From: Bacillota bacterium
GTDB lineage: Bacteria; Bacillota; Clostridia; Peptostreptococcales; Anaerovoracaceae
Assembly: GCA_017459895.1 (NCBI GenBank)
Contig: JAFUCA010000001.1
Coordinates: forward strand, 1 to 64,000
DNA length: 64,000 bases
Direction: 5' to 3'
The notes beneath the pieces were generated by a model that was not told the DNA's origin, did no database searches, and worked only from the letters and a program-made list of their open reading frames with translations. Below, piece by piece: positions 18,745 to 26,834 of the stretch; position 1 is the first letter of the stretch, and every line of letters starts with the position of its first letter. The position numbers were made by a program, and so were the translations under genes.

Positions 18745-19058
18745 TTGACGCAAGGCGCTGCGCAGCCTGCGGAAGCTGCGGGCAGATTTGTCCCGGAAAC
18801 CTCATTCGGATCGGACCTGTGCCGGGAGGATCGGAGGCCGCGTATCTTCGCCGGCCCGGGGACTGCTGGAGCTGCGGGTCCTGTATGAAAGAATGCCCCG
18901 TTCAGGCGATTTACCTGGAGCTTCCCAGAGAAATGGGGGGCCGGGGGGCACGGCTTCAGGCCCGGCGGGAAGCAGAACGTACAGAATGGACAATTCACCT
19001 GGGGGATGGTGAGAAGAAGGTACTGATCACGAATACAAAAGAAGCGAACAAATATTAG
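18732..19058 (+). CDS. aprB: Adenylylsulfate reductase subunit beta (ferredoxin-type)
   Basis: 108 residues with two [4Fe-4S] motifs ([12 protein letters not shown] and [12 protein letters not shown]). It supplies electrons to the flavin of AprA. It starts 13 nt inside the end of aprA in another frame, typical of a stoichiometric complex. It is shorter than dissimilatory AprB proteins (~150 residues), lacking most of their C-terminal tail. Confidence 0.88.
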   Translation: MGVVIDARRCAACGSCGQICPGNLIRIGPVPGGSEAAYLRRPGDCWSCGSCMKECPVQAIYLELPREMGGRGARLQARREAERTEWTIHLGDGEKKVLITNTKEANKY

Positions 19059-19068
19059 GAGAACATCT

Positions 19069-19974
19069 ATGAGCAGGAAACTGACACACCTGGACCGGCT
19101 GGAAGCGGAAGCGATCTTCATCATGCGGGAGGTGGCGGCGGAATGTGAGAAACCGGTGATGATGTATTCCATCGGCAAGGACAGCTCGGTAATGCTGCAC
19201 CTGGCCCGGAAGGCATTCTATCCGGAGAAGCCGCCCTTCCCCCTCCTTCATATCGACACCACCTGGAAATTCCGGGAGATGATCCGGTTCCGGGATGAGA
19301 CCGCGAAGAAGTACGGGCTGGAGATGCTCGTATGGTCCAATCAGGAGGGACTGAAACAGGGGATCAATCCCTTCGACCACGGGGCCGCCTACACTGACAT
19401 CATGAAGACCCAGGCCCTCAAGGAAGCTCTGAAGGAATACGGCTTTACGGCAGCCTTTGGCGGGGGCCGCAGAGACGAAGAGAAATCCCGGGCCAAGGAG
19501 CGCATCTTCTCCTTCCGCAACGAAGCCCAGGGGTGGGATCCTAAGAACCAGCGCCCCGAACTATGGAAGCTATATAATACCCGGCTGCACAAGGGAGAAA
19601 GCATCCGAGTATTTCCGCTGTCCAACTGGACGGAGAAGGACATCTGGCAGTACATCCGCCAGGAGAACATTGACATTGTGCCGCTGTATTACGCGGCAGA
19701 GCGGCCCTGTGTGGAGCGGGACGGCCAGCTCATCATGGTGGACGATGAACGGATGCGGCTGCTTCCGGGGGAAGAACCCCAGATCCGAAGGATCCGTTTC
19801 CGGACTCTGGGATGCTATCCCCTCACAGGCGGCTTCGAATCGGATGCCACCACCATTGACGAGATCATCGAGGAGACCTTACGATCCCTGGAATCGGAGC
19901 GGACCACCCGGATCATCGACGCGGACAACGGGGAAGGCAGCATGGAGAAACGGAAGAAGGAGGGGTATTTCTAA
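19069..19974 (+). CDS. cysD: Sulfate adenylyltransferase small subunit
   Basis: 301 residues of the PAPS reductase-like N-type ATP pyrophosphatase fold. The PP-loop [19 protein letters not shown], the [13 protein letters not shown] block and [23 protein letters not shown] are typical of CysD. With the GTPase CysN it makes APS from sulfate and ATP. Confidence 0.95.
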   Translation: MSRKLTHLDRLEAEAIFIMREVAAECEKPVMMYSIGKDSSVMLHLARKAFYPEKPPFPLLHIDTTWKFREMIRFRDETAKKYGLEMLVWSNQEGLKQGINPFDHGAAYTDIMKTQALKEALKEYGFTAAFGGGRRDEEKSRAKERIFSFRNEAQGWDPKNQRPELWKLYNTRLHKGESIRVFPLSNWTEKDIWQYIRQENIDIVPLYYAAERPCVERDGQLIMVDDERMRLLPGEEPQIRRIRFRTLGCYPLTGGFESDATTIDEIIEETLRSLESERTTRIIDADNGEGSMEKRKKEGYF

Positions 19975-19977
19975 GTC

Positions 19978-21618
19978 ATGAGGGATCTGTTGAAATTCAT
20001 TACCTGCGGCAGCGTAGACGACGGGAAATCCACCCTGATCGGGCATCTGCTCTATGATTCCAAGCTGCTCTACGCTGATCAGAAACAGGCCATCGAGCTG
20101 GATTCGAAGGTGGGCAGCCGGGGCGGGAAGCTGGATTATTCCCTGCTGCTGGATGGGCTGACTGAGGAGCGGGAGCAGGGCATCACCATCGATGTGGCCT
20201 ACCGCTACTTCACAACCGATGTGAGAAGCTTCGTGGTGGCGGATACGCCGGGCCACGAGGAATATACGAGAAACATGGCGGTGGGAGCCTCCTTCGCGGA
20301 TCTGGCAGTAATTCTCATCGACGCCTCCAAGGGGGTGCTGGATCAGACCCGCCGGCACGCCAGGATCTGCTCCATCATGGGGATCCGTCACTTCCTGTTC
20401 GCCGTCAACAAGATGGACCTGGTGGACTACAGCAACGGGGTCTTCCGGAAGATCCGCCGGGAGATCGCGGCTCTGCAGAGCGAGCTGGAGCTGACCGACG
20501 TGACGGTGATCCCGGTGTCCGCCACCGAAGGGGACAACATCGTGCAGCCCTCGGAGAATACCCGCTGGTACAGCGGCAAGACCCTGCTGGATTACCTGGA
20601 GAGCGTGGAGATCGCAGGCGATGAGGAACAGGGCTTCTATCTGCCGGTGCAGCGGGTCTGCCGGCCGGATCATACCTTCCGGGGATTTCAGGGGCAGATC
20701 GAGAGCGGTCAGATCACGGTGGGGGACGAGATCACGGCTCTGCCGAATGGAGAAAGAGCCAGGATCAGCCGGATCTTCACCGGGGATCGGCCGGCGGATA
20801 CGGCCTTCACAGGCCAGGCCGTAACGGTGCAGCTGGACCGGGAAATCGATGTGTCCCGGGGATCGGTACTGACCCGGGAGGCGGGGCTGGAAACCGCCGA
20901 CTGTGTGGTGGCCACCCTGCTGTGGATGGATGACCGGCCCCTGACGGATATGCGGAACTGCTTCGTGAAGGTGGGCACCACCATGATCCCCGGCGTGGTG
21001 ACCAAGATCCTCTATGCCATCGATATCAACACCGGGGCGTTCCGGCAGACCCGGCGGCTGGAGAAGAATGAGATCGCAGCCTGCCGGATCTCCTTTATGG
21101 ACCGTGTAGCGGTGGATCGGTTCCAGGATCACCGGGGACTGGGGGAACTGATCCTCATCGACCGGATCACCAACATGACCAGCGCCTGCGGGGTCATTGA
21201 GCAGTATGAACTGAGCCGGAGCCTGCTGGAAGGGCAGATCACCGCCGAAGCCCGGGGGGCCGCCATGGGGCAGAGAGCCGCTACGGTGGTATTTCGCCGG
21301 GAAAACGGGTTTGACCGGGATCTGTTGGAGAGCGCGGAGCGGCAGCTCATTCTGGACGGCCGACACACCTATCTGCTGGAGGCCGGGGAAGAGGAGAACC
21401 GGGAGGCGCTGCGCGGCGTGATCCATCATCTGAACCAGGCCGGCATCGTGGTGCTGCTGCTGGATCAGGGTAAGCAAAGGCTGCGGCAGGCCACGGGGGG
21501 AGAAGCCCGGATTATCGTCTATACCAGAGAGGAAACGGATGCGGACAGCATCGCCGCCTTCGTGAAGCGGGTGTCCTCCTACGATGACGAAATCACCGCG
21601 GAGGCGCTGTATATCTGA
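19978..21618 (+). CDS. cysN: Sulfate adenylyltransferase large subunit with degenerate APS-kinase-like tail
   Basis: 546 residues. The first ~430 are a CysN GTPase with P-loop GSVDDGKST, DTPGHEEYTRNM and NKMDLVD, which drives APS synthesis by CysD. Residues ~430-546 align by eye with APS kinase as in CysNC fusions (ESAERQLILDGRHTYLLEAGEE, then HLNQAGIVVLLL), but the P-loop expected near RAATVVFRRENGF is absent. The tail therefore looks like a dead APS kinase, consistent with APS being reduced directly by AprAB. Only 3 nt separate it from cysD. Confidence 0.88.
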   Translation: MRDLLKFITCGSVDDGKSTLIGHLLYDSKLLYADQKQAIELDSKVGSRGGKLDYSLLLDGLTEEREQGITIDVAYRYFTTDVRSFVVADTPGHEEYTRNMAVGASFADLAVILIDASKGVLDQTRRHARICSIMGIRHFLFAVNKMDLVDYSNGVFRKIRREIAALQSELELTDVTVIPVSATEGDNIVQPSENTRWYSGKTLLDYLESVEIAGDEEQGFYLPVQRVCRPDHTFRGFQGQIESGQITVGDEITALPNGERARISRIFTGDRPADTAFTGQAVTVQLDREIDVSRGSVLTREAGLETADCVVATLLWMDDRPLTDMRNCFVKVGTTMIPGVVTKILYAIDINTGAFRQTRRLEKNEIAACRISFMDRVAVDRFQDHRGLGELILIDRITNMTSACGVIEQYELSRSLLEGQITAEARGAAMGQRAATVVFRRENGFDRDLLESAERQLILDGRHTYLLEAGEEENREALRGVIHHLNQAGIVVLLLDQGKQRLRQATGGEARIIVYTREETDADSIAAFVKRVSSYDDEITAEALYI

Positions 21619-21643
21619 TGTGCAGGCAGCAGAGGAGGTGCAG

Positions 21644-22903
21644 ATGAAATTTAATACGAAATTACTGCATTCCGAGGTCCTGGAATCCGGGGAGCACGGA
21701 GACATCCTGCCGCCGATTTCCCAGGTGACCGCCTTTCGCTATGAGAACATGGAGGAGCTGGAGAAGGTATTTCAGCATCGCCGGGCGGGGTATGCCTATA
21801 GCCGCATTGGCAACCCCACTCTGACCGCCTTTGAGCGAAGAATCAGTGACCTGGAGGGAGGCCGGGGGGCGGTGGCCTGCAGCAGCGGGATGGCGGCCAT
21901 AACCGGCGCCCTGCTGGCGGTGTGCGAAAGCGGCGATGAGATTGTCGCGGCCAGCGGCCTCTACGGAGGAACCATGGATCTGCTGCGGGATCTGGAGAAA
22001 CTGGGCATCCAAACGGTCTTCGCCCGGCGCCTGGACCGGCCGAGTCTGGAGAAGCTCATCACACCCCGTACCCGGGTGATATTTGGGGAGCTGATCTCCA
22101 ATCCCGCCCTAGATGTGATGGACATTCCGGAGGCGGCGGAGGCAGCTCATGCCGCAGGAGTTCCCCTTTTTGTGGACTCTACCACGGCGACCCCCTTTCT
22201 GGCAAGGCCTCTTTCCCTGGGGGCGGATGTGGTGATTCATTCTACGTCAAAGTATCTGAACGGCGGGGGCAATTCTATCGGGGGCATCATCGTGGATGGA
22301 CAGAAATTCTCCTGGGATTTCGAGAAGTTCGGGGCCCTGACGGAGTTTCGCAAGTACGGGAAGATGGCCTTCTCCGTGCGGCTTCGGACGGACATCTGGG
22401 AGAACCTGGGTGGCTGCATGGCCCCTGTGAACGCATACCTGACCCACATCGGGACCGATACCCTGGGACTCAGGATGGACCGGATCTGCGAGAATGCGGC
22501 GCGTCTGGCGGCGGCCCTTCAGGAGCTGCCGGGTATTCAGGCGAATCATCTGAGTCTGCCGGAGCATCCCTGCCACGAATATGTGGAGAAGGAGCTTGGG
22601 GGCTATGGAGGCGGAATCCTCACCTTCCGGGCGGGATCCAAGGAGCGGGCTTTCCGGATCATCAACGGGCTGCGGTACGCTATCATTGCCAGCAACATCG
22701 GGGATCTGCGGACCCTGGTAATTCATCCGGCCTCGACGCTGTATATAAACTCATCCCGGCAGGCGAGGGAGGCCGCCGGGGTTTATGAGGACACCATCCG
22801 GGTCAGCGTGGGCATCGAGGATGCAGACGATCTGATTGAAGACTTCGTCCGGGCGGTGGCGAAGGCGGATGGGGAACCAAAGGAAAACGATATTAAAGAG
22901 TAA
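21644..22903 (+). CDS. O-acetylhomoserine sulfhydrylase-type PLP enzyme
   Basis: 419 residues from the ATG at 21644, preceded by AGAGGAGGTG. It is a Cys/Met-metabolism PLP enzyme: YSRIGNPTLTAFERRISDLEGG, CSSGMAAI, the PLP lysine in HSTSKYLNGGGNSIGG, and the FDW-like IIVDGQKFSWDF stretch that favours the O-acetylhomoserine sulfhydrylase branch. It should make homocysteine. The adjacent carrier, E1-like and JAMM genes suggest that sulfur comes from a protein thiocarboxylate, as in the Wolinella system. Cystathionine synthase is a less likely alternative. Confidence 0.85.
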   Translation: MKFNTKLLHSEVLESGEHGDILPPISQVTAFRYENMEELEKVFQHRRAGYAYSRIGNPTLTAFERRISDLEGGRGAVACSSGMAAITGALLAVCESGDEIVAASGLYGGTMDLLRDLEKLGIQTVFARRLDRPSLEKLITPRTRVIFGELISNPALDVMDIPEAAEAAHAAGVPLFVDSTTATPFLARPLSLGADVVIHSTSKYLNGGGNSIGGIIVDGQKFSWDFEKFGALTEFRKYGKMAFSVRLRTDIWENLGGCMAPVNAYLTHIGTDTLGLRMDRICENAARLAAALQELPGIQANHLSLPEHPCHEYVEKELGGYGGGILTFRAGSKERAFRIINGLRYAIIASNIGDLRTLVIHPASTLYINSSRQAREAAGVYEDTIRVSVGIEDADDLIEDFVRAVAKADGEPKENDIKE

Positions 22904-22930
22904 TAAATGAGAAAACAAGGGAGGAAAAAC

Positions 22931-23137
22931 ATGATCATTACCGTTGCGGGAGAAAAGAAAGAGATTGCTGAGGGTACGAACCTGCGGAAGCTGATCGAGA
23001 TCGAGCAGGTGGAGACGCCCCAGTATGTCACCGTATCCATCAATGAGGAATTTGTGGAGCAGGGAGGCTTCGATGACCGGTACCTCCAGGAGGGGGACGA
23101 GGTGGAATTCCTGTACTTCATGGGAGGAGGTCGCTAA
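22931..23137 (+). CDS. ThiS/HcyS-like sulfur carrier protein with blocked C-terminus
   Basis: 68 residues from the ATG at 22931 (RBS AAGGGAGG). It has the ubiquitin-like ThiS fold with GTNLRKLIEI and GDEVEFLYFMGGGR at the end. A mature carrier needs a free Gly-Gly terminus for adenylation and thiocarboxylation, and here extra residues follow the Gly-Gly, so trimming is required. The JAMM protease two genes downstream fits. Its TAATG overlap with the next gene indicates coupling to the E1-like enzyme. Confidence 0.85.
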   Translation: MIITVAGEKKEIAEGTNLRKLIEIEQVETPQYVTVSINEEFVEQGGFDDRYLQEGDEVEFLYFMGGGR

Positions 23138-23940
23138 TGGCGTTCACGAACGAACAGCTGGAGAGATATTCCCGGCACATCATCCTGAAGGAGATCGGGG
23201 TGAAGGGCCAGAAAAAGCTGATGGAGGCCAGGGTGCTGATCATCGGAGCCGGCGGTCTGGGGGCACCGGCGGCGCTGTATCTGGCGGCGGCCGGCGTCGG
23301 AACCATCGGCATCGCTGACGCGGATGTGGTGGACCTGTCCAACCTCCAGCGGCAAGTGATTCACACCACCGATGACATCGGCAAGCAGAAGGTGGAGTCC
23401 GCCGCGGAGACCATGCGGGCCATCAACCCGGAGATCACGGTGAACACCTATCACCAGTTCGTCACTAGTCGGAACATCCTGGATCTGATCCGGGAGTACG
23501 ATTTCGTGCTGGACGGCACGGACAATTTCGCGGCCAAGTTCCTGATTAATGACGCCTGCGTCATGGCGGGAAAGCCCCTGTCCCATGCGGGTATCATCCG
23601 GTTCAAGGGCCAGCTGACCACCGTGCTGCCGGGAGAAGGCCCCTGCTACCGCTGCATCTTCAAGGATCCTCCGCCAAAGGACGCGGTGCCTACCTGCCGG
23701 GAGGCGGGGGTCATCGGCGCCATGGGCGGGGTCATCGGATCCCTGCAGGCCATGGAAGCGGTGAAGTACATCACCGGTGTGGGGGAACTTCTCTCCGGAT
23801 ATCTGCTGACCTATGACGCCCTGAAGATGGAGTTTCACAAGATTAAGCTGCCCCCGAGAGGCAAAGGCTGCGCCGTGTGCTCGGAGGAGCCCACCATTAC
23901 GGAATTGATTGATTATGAGCAGCCGGCCTGCGATCTGTAA
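23137..23940 (+). CDS. E1-like adenylyltransferase (ThiF/MoeB/HesA family)
   Basis: 267 residues with N-terminal RYSRHIILKEIGVKGQKKL, nucleotide loop VLIIGAGGLGAPAALYLA, the DADVVDLSNLQRQVIH block and two Cys pairs for zinc (CYRC, CAVC). These enzymes adenylate the C-terminal glycine of a ThiS-like carrier. It overlaps the carrier gene by one base, so the pair very likely functions together in protein thiocarboxylate formation (HcyF-like role). Confidence 0.9.
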   Translation: MAFTNEQLERYSRHIILKEIGVKGQKKLMEARVLIIGAGGLGAPAALYLAAAGVGTIGIADADVVDLSNLQRQVIHTTDDIGKQKVESAAETMRAINPEITVNTYHQFVTSRNILDLIREYDFVLDGTDNFAAKFLINDACVMAGKPLSHAGIIRFKGQLTTVLPGEGPCYRCIFKDPPPKDAVPTCREAGVIGAMGGVIGSLQAMEAVKYITGVGELLSGYLLTYDALKMEFHKIKLPPRGKGCAVCSEEPTITELIDYEQPACDL

Positions 23941-23963
23941 GCCGGCAGAAGGAGTTACAGGAT

Positions 23964-24398
23964 ATGAAGATTACCATCCCCAGACAGGATGTGGAGCGCA
24001 TGGTGGCTCATTCCATGAATCTGAAGCAGTGGCCCGAGGAAGCCTGCGGCCTGATCGCCGGCATTGACCGTCCGGCAGGGATTCGGGAGATTCGCAAGGT
24101 CTACATCCTGACCAATGTGGATCATTCCCGGGAGCATTTCACCATCGATCCCAAGGAGCATCTGGCGGCGGTGAAGGATATGCGGACCCGGGGCCTGAAG
24201 CCTCTGGGCAACTGGCACTCCCATCCGGAGTCTCCTTCCCGGCCATCGGAGGAGGATAAACGCCTGGCCAACGACAGCGGGGCCAGCTATTTGATCCTGT
24301 CCCTGGAGGATACGGAGCACCCGGTGCTGAATGCCTTTCACATCGAGGGCCCCGAGGGGGATCGGACCGTGCGAAAGGAAGAACTGATTGTTGAGTGA
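23964..24398 (+). CDS. JAMM/MPN+ metalloprotease (HcyD/Mec-like)
   Basis: 144 residues. The JAMM signature is complete: Glu in WPEEACGLIAG, then NWHSHPESPSRPSEEDKR (H-x-H and the distal Asp), which binds zinc. Small bacterial JAMM proteins next to ThiS-like carriers remove residues past the Gly-Gly. The carrier at 22931 ends in Gly-Gly-Gly-Arg, so the match is direct. Confidence 0.88.
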   Translation: MKITIPRQDVERMVAHSMNLKQWPEEACGLIAGIDRPAGIREIRKVYILTNVDHSREHFTIDPKEHLAAVKDMRTRGLKPLGNWHSHPESPSRPSEEDKRLANDSGASYLILSLEDTEHPVLNAFHIEGPEGDRTVRKEELIVE

Positions 24399-24411
24399 GT
24401 AGGAGGTAGAT

Positions 24412-24663
24412 ATGGCGGAGCAGAATATTCATGTGGATGAGCGGGTGGACATCACCGATGTGGTCTGTCCGGTGACCTTCGTGAAAACGAAGGTGGCCCT
24501 GGAGGAACTGGACGAGGGACAGATCCTTCAGGTGCATCTGAACGATGGCGAACCGGTGCAGAACGTTCCCCGCAGCGTGAAGGATGAGGGTCACAAGGTT
24601 CTGAAGCTGCAGGATAATGAGGACGGAACCTATGAGCTGTTCATTGAGAAGATAGGAGACTGA
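24412..24663 (+). CDS. TusA-like sulfurtransferase
   Basis: 83 residues of the TusA/YeeD fold with the DVVCPVTFVKTKVALEEL motif, in which the Cys carries persulfide sulfur. It lies between the JAMM protease and the sulfite reductase and may relay sulfur to the carrier. It starts 13 nt after the previous stop with RBS AGGAGG. Confidence 0.88.
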   Translation: MAEQNIHVDERVDITDVVCPVTFVKTKVALEELDEGQILQVHLNDGEPVQNVPRSVKDEGHKVLKLQDNEDGTYELFIEKIGD

Positions 24664-24664
24664 C

Positions 24665-25531
24665 ATGGCGACGGATTACGCGACATTAAAAAAAGGCGGC
24701 TTCATGCGCCAGAAGCAAAAGAACCGGTTCTCCCTGCGGCTGTCCGTGGTGGGAGGCCAGGTGACCACAGAGCAGCTGGCGGCGATCCTGGAGGTGGCCA
24801 ACACCTATGGCAAGGGCTACATCCATCTCACCTCCCGGCAGGGGATTGAAATCCCCTTCATCCATCTGGATGACATCGACGCGGTGAAGGAAGCCCTGGC
24901 CAGGGGAAATGCCCGGCCCGGGGTCTGCGGCCCCAGGGTGCGGACGGTAACGGCCTGCCAGGGCTCCGAGGTATGTCCCAACGGCTGCGTGGAGACGGAG
25001 CGCATTGCCCGGGAGCTCAGCGACCGCTACTTCGGTCAGGAGCTGCCCCATAAATTCAAGTTCGGCGTTACCGGATGCCAGAACAACTGCCTGAAGGCCG
25101 AGGAGAACGACGTGGGCCTTAAGGGCGGCCTTCGGGTGAGCTGGAAGCAGGAGGCCTGCATCGGCTGCGGGGTCTGTCAGAAGGTCTGCCGGGAAGGGGC
25201 GGTGTCCATCCGGGACGGCGTCATCACTGTGGATCAGGAGAAATGCAACTACTGCGGGCGCTGCGTCTTCAGCTGTCCCACGGACGCTTATGATGCGGCT
25301 CCGGGATATCTGGTCAGCTTCGGGGGTCTCTTCGGCAACCGGATCCACAAGGGCTCTCCCATTGTGCCCTTCGTGGAGGACGAGGAAACCCTCTTCCGAA
25401 TCTGCGATGCAGCCCTGGAGTTCTTCCGGGAGAATGCCAATCCGGGGGAACGGTTCCGCTATACCATCGACCGGGTAGGCGGCGAAGCCCTGGAAGAAAA
25501 GATCTGGGCGGCCTTCGAAAATAAATCTTGA
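24665..25531 (+). CDS. Small siroheme/[4Fe-4S] sulfite reductase with ferredoxin domain
   Basis: 288 residues. An N-terminal nitrite/sulfite reductase ferredoxin-like half-domain is followed by siroheme-cluster cysteines in TACQGSEVCPNGC and GCQNNC. Two [4Fe-4S] motifs then follow (CIGCGVCQKVC and CNYCGRCVFSC). It is of the low-molecular-weight assimilatory type and should reduce the sulfite from AprAB to sulfide. It is the last gene of the sulfur operon and starts 1 nt after the tusA stop. Confidence 0.88.
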   Translation: MATDYATLKKGGFMRQKQKNRFSLRLSVVGGQVTTEQLAAILEVANTYGKGYIHLTSRQGIEIPFIHLDDIDAVKEALARGNARPGVCGPRVRTVTACQGSEVCPNGCVETERIARELSDRYFGQELPHKFKFGVTGCQNNCLKAEENDVGLKGGLRVSWKQEACIGCGVCQKVCREGAVSIRDGVITVDQEKCNYCGRCVFSCPTDAYDAAPGYLVSFGGLFGNRIHKGSPIVPFVEDEETLFRICDAALEFFRENANPGERFRYTIDRVGGEALEEKIWAAFENKS

Positions 25532-25565
25532 CAATAGGTTTAGGGAAGAGTAAGATTGTTTCATT

Positions 25566-25762
25566 GAGATAGAGGATGCGCTGCGTCATCAGTAACCGGG
25601 CCGAGGCTATGCAGAGCCGGTGCGGCGAAAGGGGCAGGCGCCGAAGTGGACGATTCCTGCATGGAGAAATCCGCTGGGCGGGCGAAATAAGATTTGTCCG
25701 ACTGTCGCGAAGAGTTTCCGGCGAAGTGCCGGAGACGACAAGAATTTGCGGAGAGCTATCCT
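25566..25762 (+). ncRNA. Lysine riboswitch (L box) aptamer
   Basis: Conserved L-box elements appear in order: GATAGAGGATGCG, ATCAGTAA, GCGAAAGGGG, GCGCCGAAG, a CTGTC block, and GGAGAGCTATC closing P1 by pairing with the initial GATAG. About 197 nt, upstream of dapA and lysA. A terminator hairpin follows at 25832, so high lysine should stop transcription of the lysine biosynthesis genes. Confidence 0.95.
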
Positions 25763-25831
25763 GGGCGATCATAACGGATCAATGGAGGGCATAGATATGC
25801 AGTGTCCAGCCTTTGCACCGTGCGAATGACA

Positions 25832-25862
25832 GGTGGCGACTTCGAAATCGCCACCTTATTTA
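25832..25862 (+). terminator. Regulatory terminator of the L box
   Basis: A stem GGTGGCGA / TCGCCACC (25832-25855) is followed by TTATTTATTT. It lies 56 nt before dapA. A copy of the overrepresented 10-mer (25807-25816) sits in the expression platform between aptamer and terminator. Confidence 0.92.
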
Positions 25863-25917
25863 TTTGCCCCATCTCAATAACAGAACCAAATTGATGATGT
25901 TATGGAGGAAAACGAAA

Positions 25918-26814
25918 ATGACAAAGACAAGAGTATTCACAGGCGTAGGTACAGCACTGATCACCCCGTTCACCGAGACAGGTGCCGTCGATTATGACCG
26001 CTTCGGACCGCTGATCGACTGGCAGATCGAGGAGGGCGTCGATGCGCTGGTCATCGCGGGAACTTCCGGCGAAGGATCGACCCTTTCCGACCAGGAGCAC
26101 AAGGACGTTGTGGAATACGCGGCGAAGCGGGTGGACGGCAGAGTACCGGTCATCGCGGGCACCGGCAGCAACGACACCGCTTACGGACTGCAGCTGACCA
26201 GAGGCTGCGTGGAGCGCGGCGCGGACGCGGTCCTGGTGGTGACTCCCTACTACAACAAGTGCACCCAGGACGGCCTGGTGAAGCTCTATTATGAATACGC
26301 GGATACGGCCGGTGCGCCGGTGATCCTGTACAACGTTCCGTCCAGAACCGGCGTCAACATTACGCCGGAGACCTATGTGAGACTGGCGGAGCATGAGAAC
26401 ATCGTCGCGGTCAAGGAGGCCAGCGGCAACATCTCCCAGATCACCGACCTGATGGCCAGAACGAACGGCCAGCTGGATCTGTACTCCGGCAACGACGATC
26501 AGATCGTACCGCTGCTGTCCGTGGGCGGCATCGGCGTCATCTCCGTTCTGTCCAACCTGCTGCCCCGCCAGACCCACGACATGGTCATGGCTTACCTGAA
26601 CGGCGATACGCAGGAAGCGACGAGAATGCAGCTGTACTACAATGACCTGATCCGGTCCCTGTTCTGTGAAGTGAACCCGATCCCGGTCAAGGCAGCCATG
26701 AGCTACATGGGATTCTGCGAGAACGCGGTCCGCTCCCCGCTGTACCCGATGGAGGGGGCGAACGCGGAGCGTCTGAGAGAGTCCATGAGAAACGTCGGCA
26801 TCGAGCTCCGGTAA
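25918..26814 (+). CDS. dapA: 4-hydroxy-tetrahydrodipicolinate synthase
   Basis: 298 residues from the ATG at 25918 (RBS TGGAGGAA). The family motifs GTALITPF, GTSGEGSTLSDQEH, VVTPYYNK and the Schiff-base lysine in VAVKEASGN are present. It condenses pyruvate with aspartate semialdehyde in lysine and diaminopimelate synthesis. It is controlled by the L box. Confidence 0.95.
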   Translation: MTKTRVFTGVGTALITPFTETGAVDYDRFGPLIDWQIEEGVDALVIAGTSGEGSTLSDQEHKDVVEYAAKRVDGRVPVIAGTGSNDTAYGLQLTRGCVERGADAVLVVTPYYNKCTQDGLVKLYYEYADTAGAPVILYNVPSRTGVNITPETYVRLAEHENIVAVKEASGNISQITDLMARTNGQLDLYSGNDDQIVPLLSVGGIGVISVLSNLLPRQTHDMVMAYLNGDTQEATRMQLYYNDLIRSLFCEVNPIPVKAAMSYMGFCENAVRSPLYPMEGANAERLRESMRNVGIELR

Positions 26815-26834
26815 GAAACGCGGAGGGAACGAAG

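Noticed and set aside
17020..25531. A dissimilatory sulfate-reduction island
   Set aside because: AprAB is present but there is no DsrAB, DsrC, Qmo or Dsr membrane complex, and transport and methionine-type genes share the operon.
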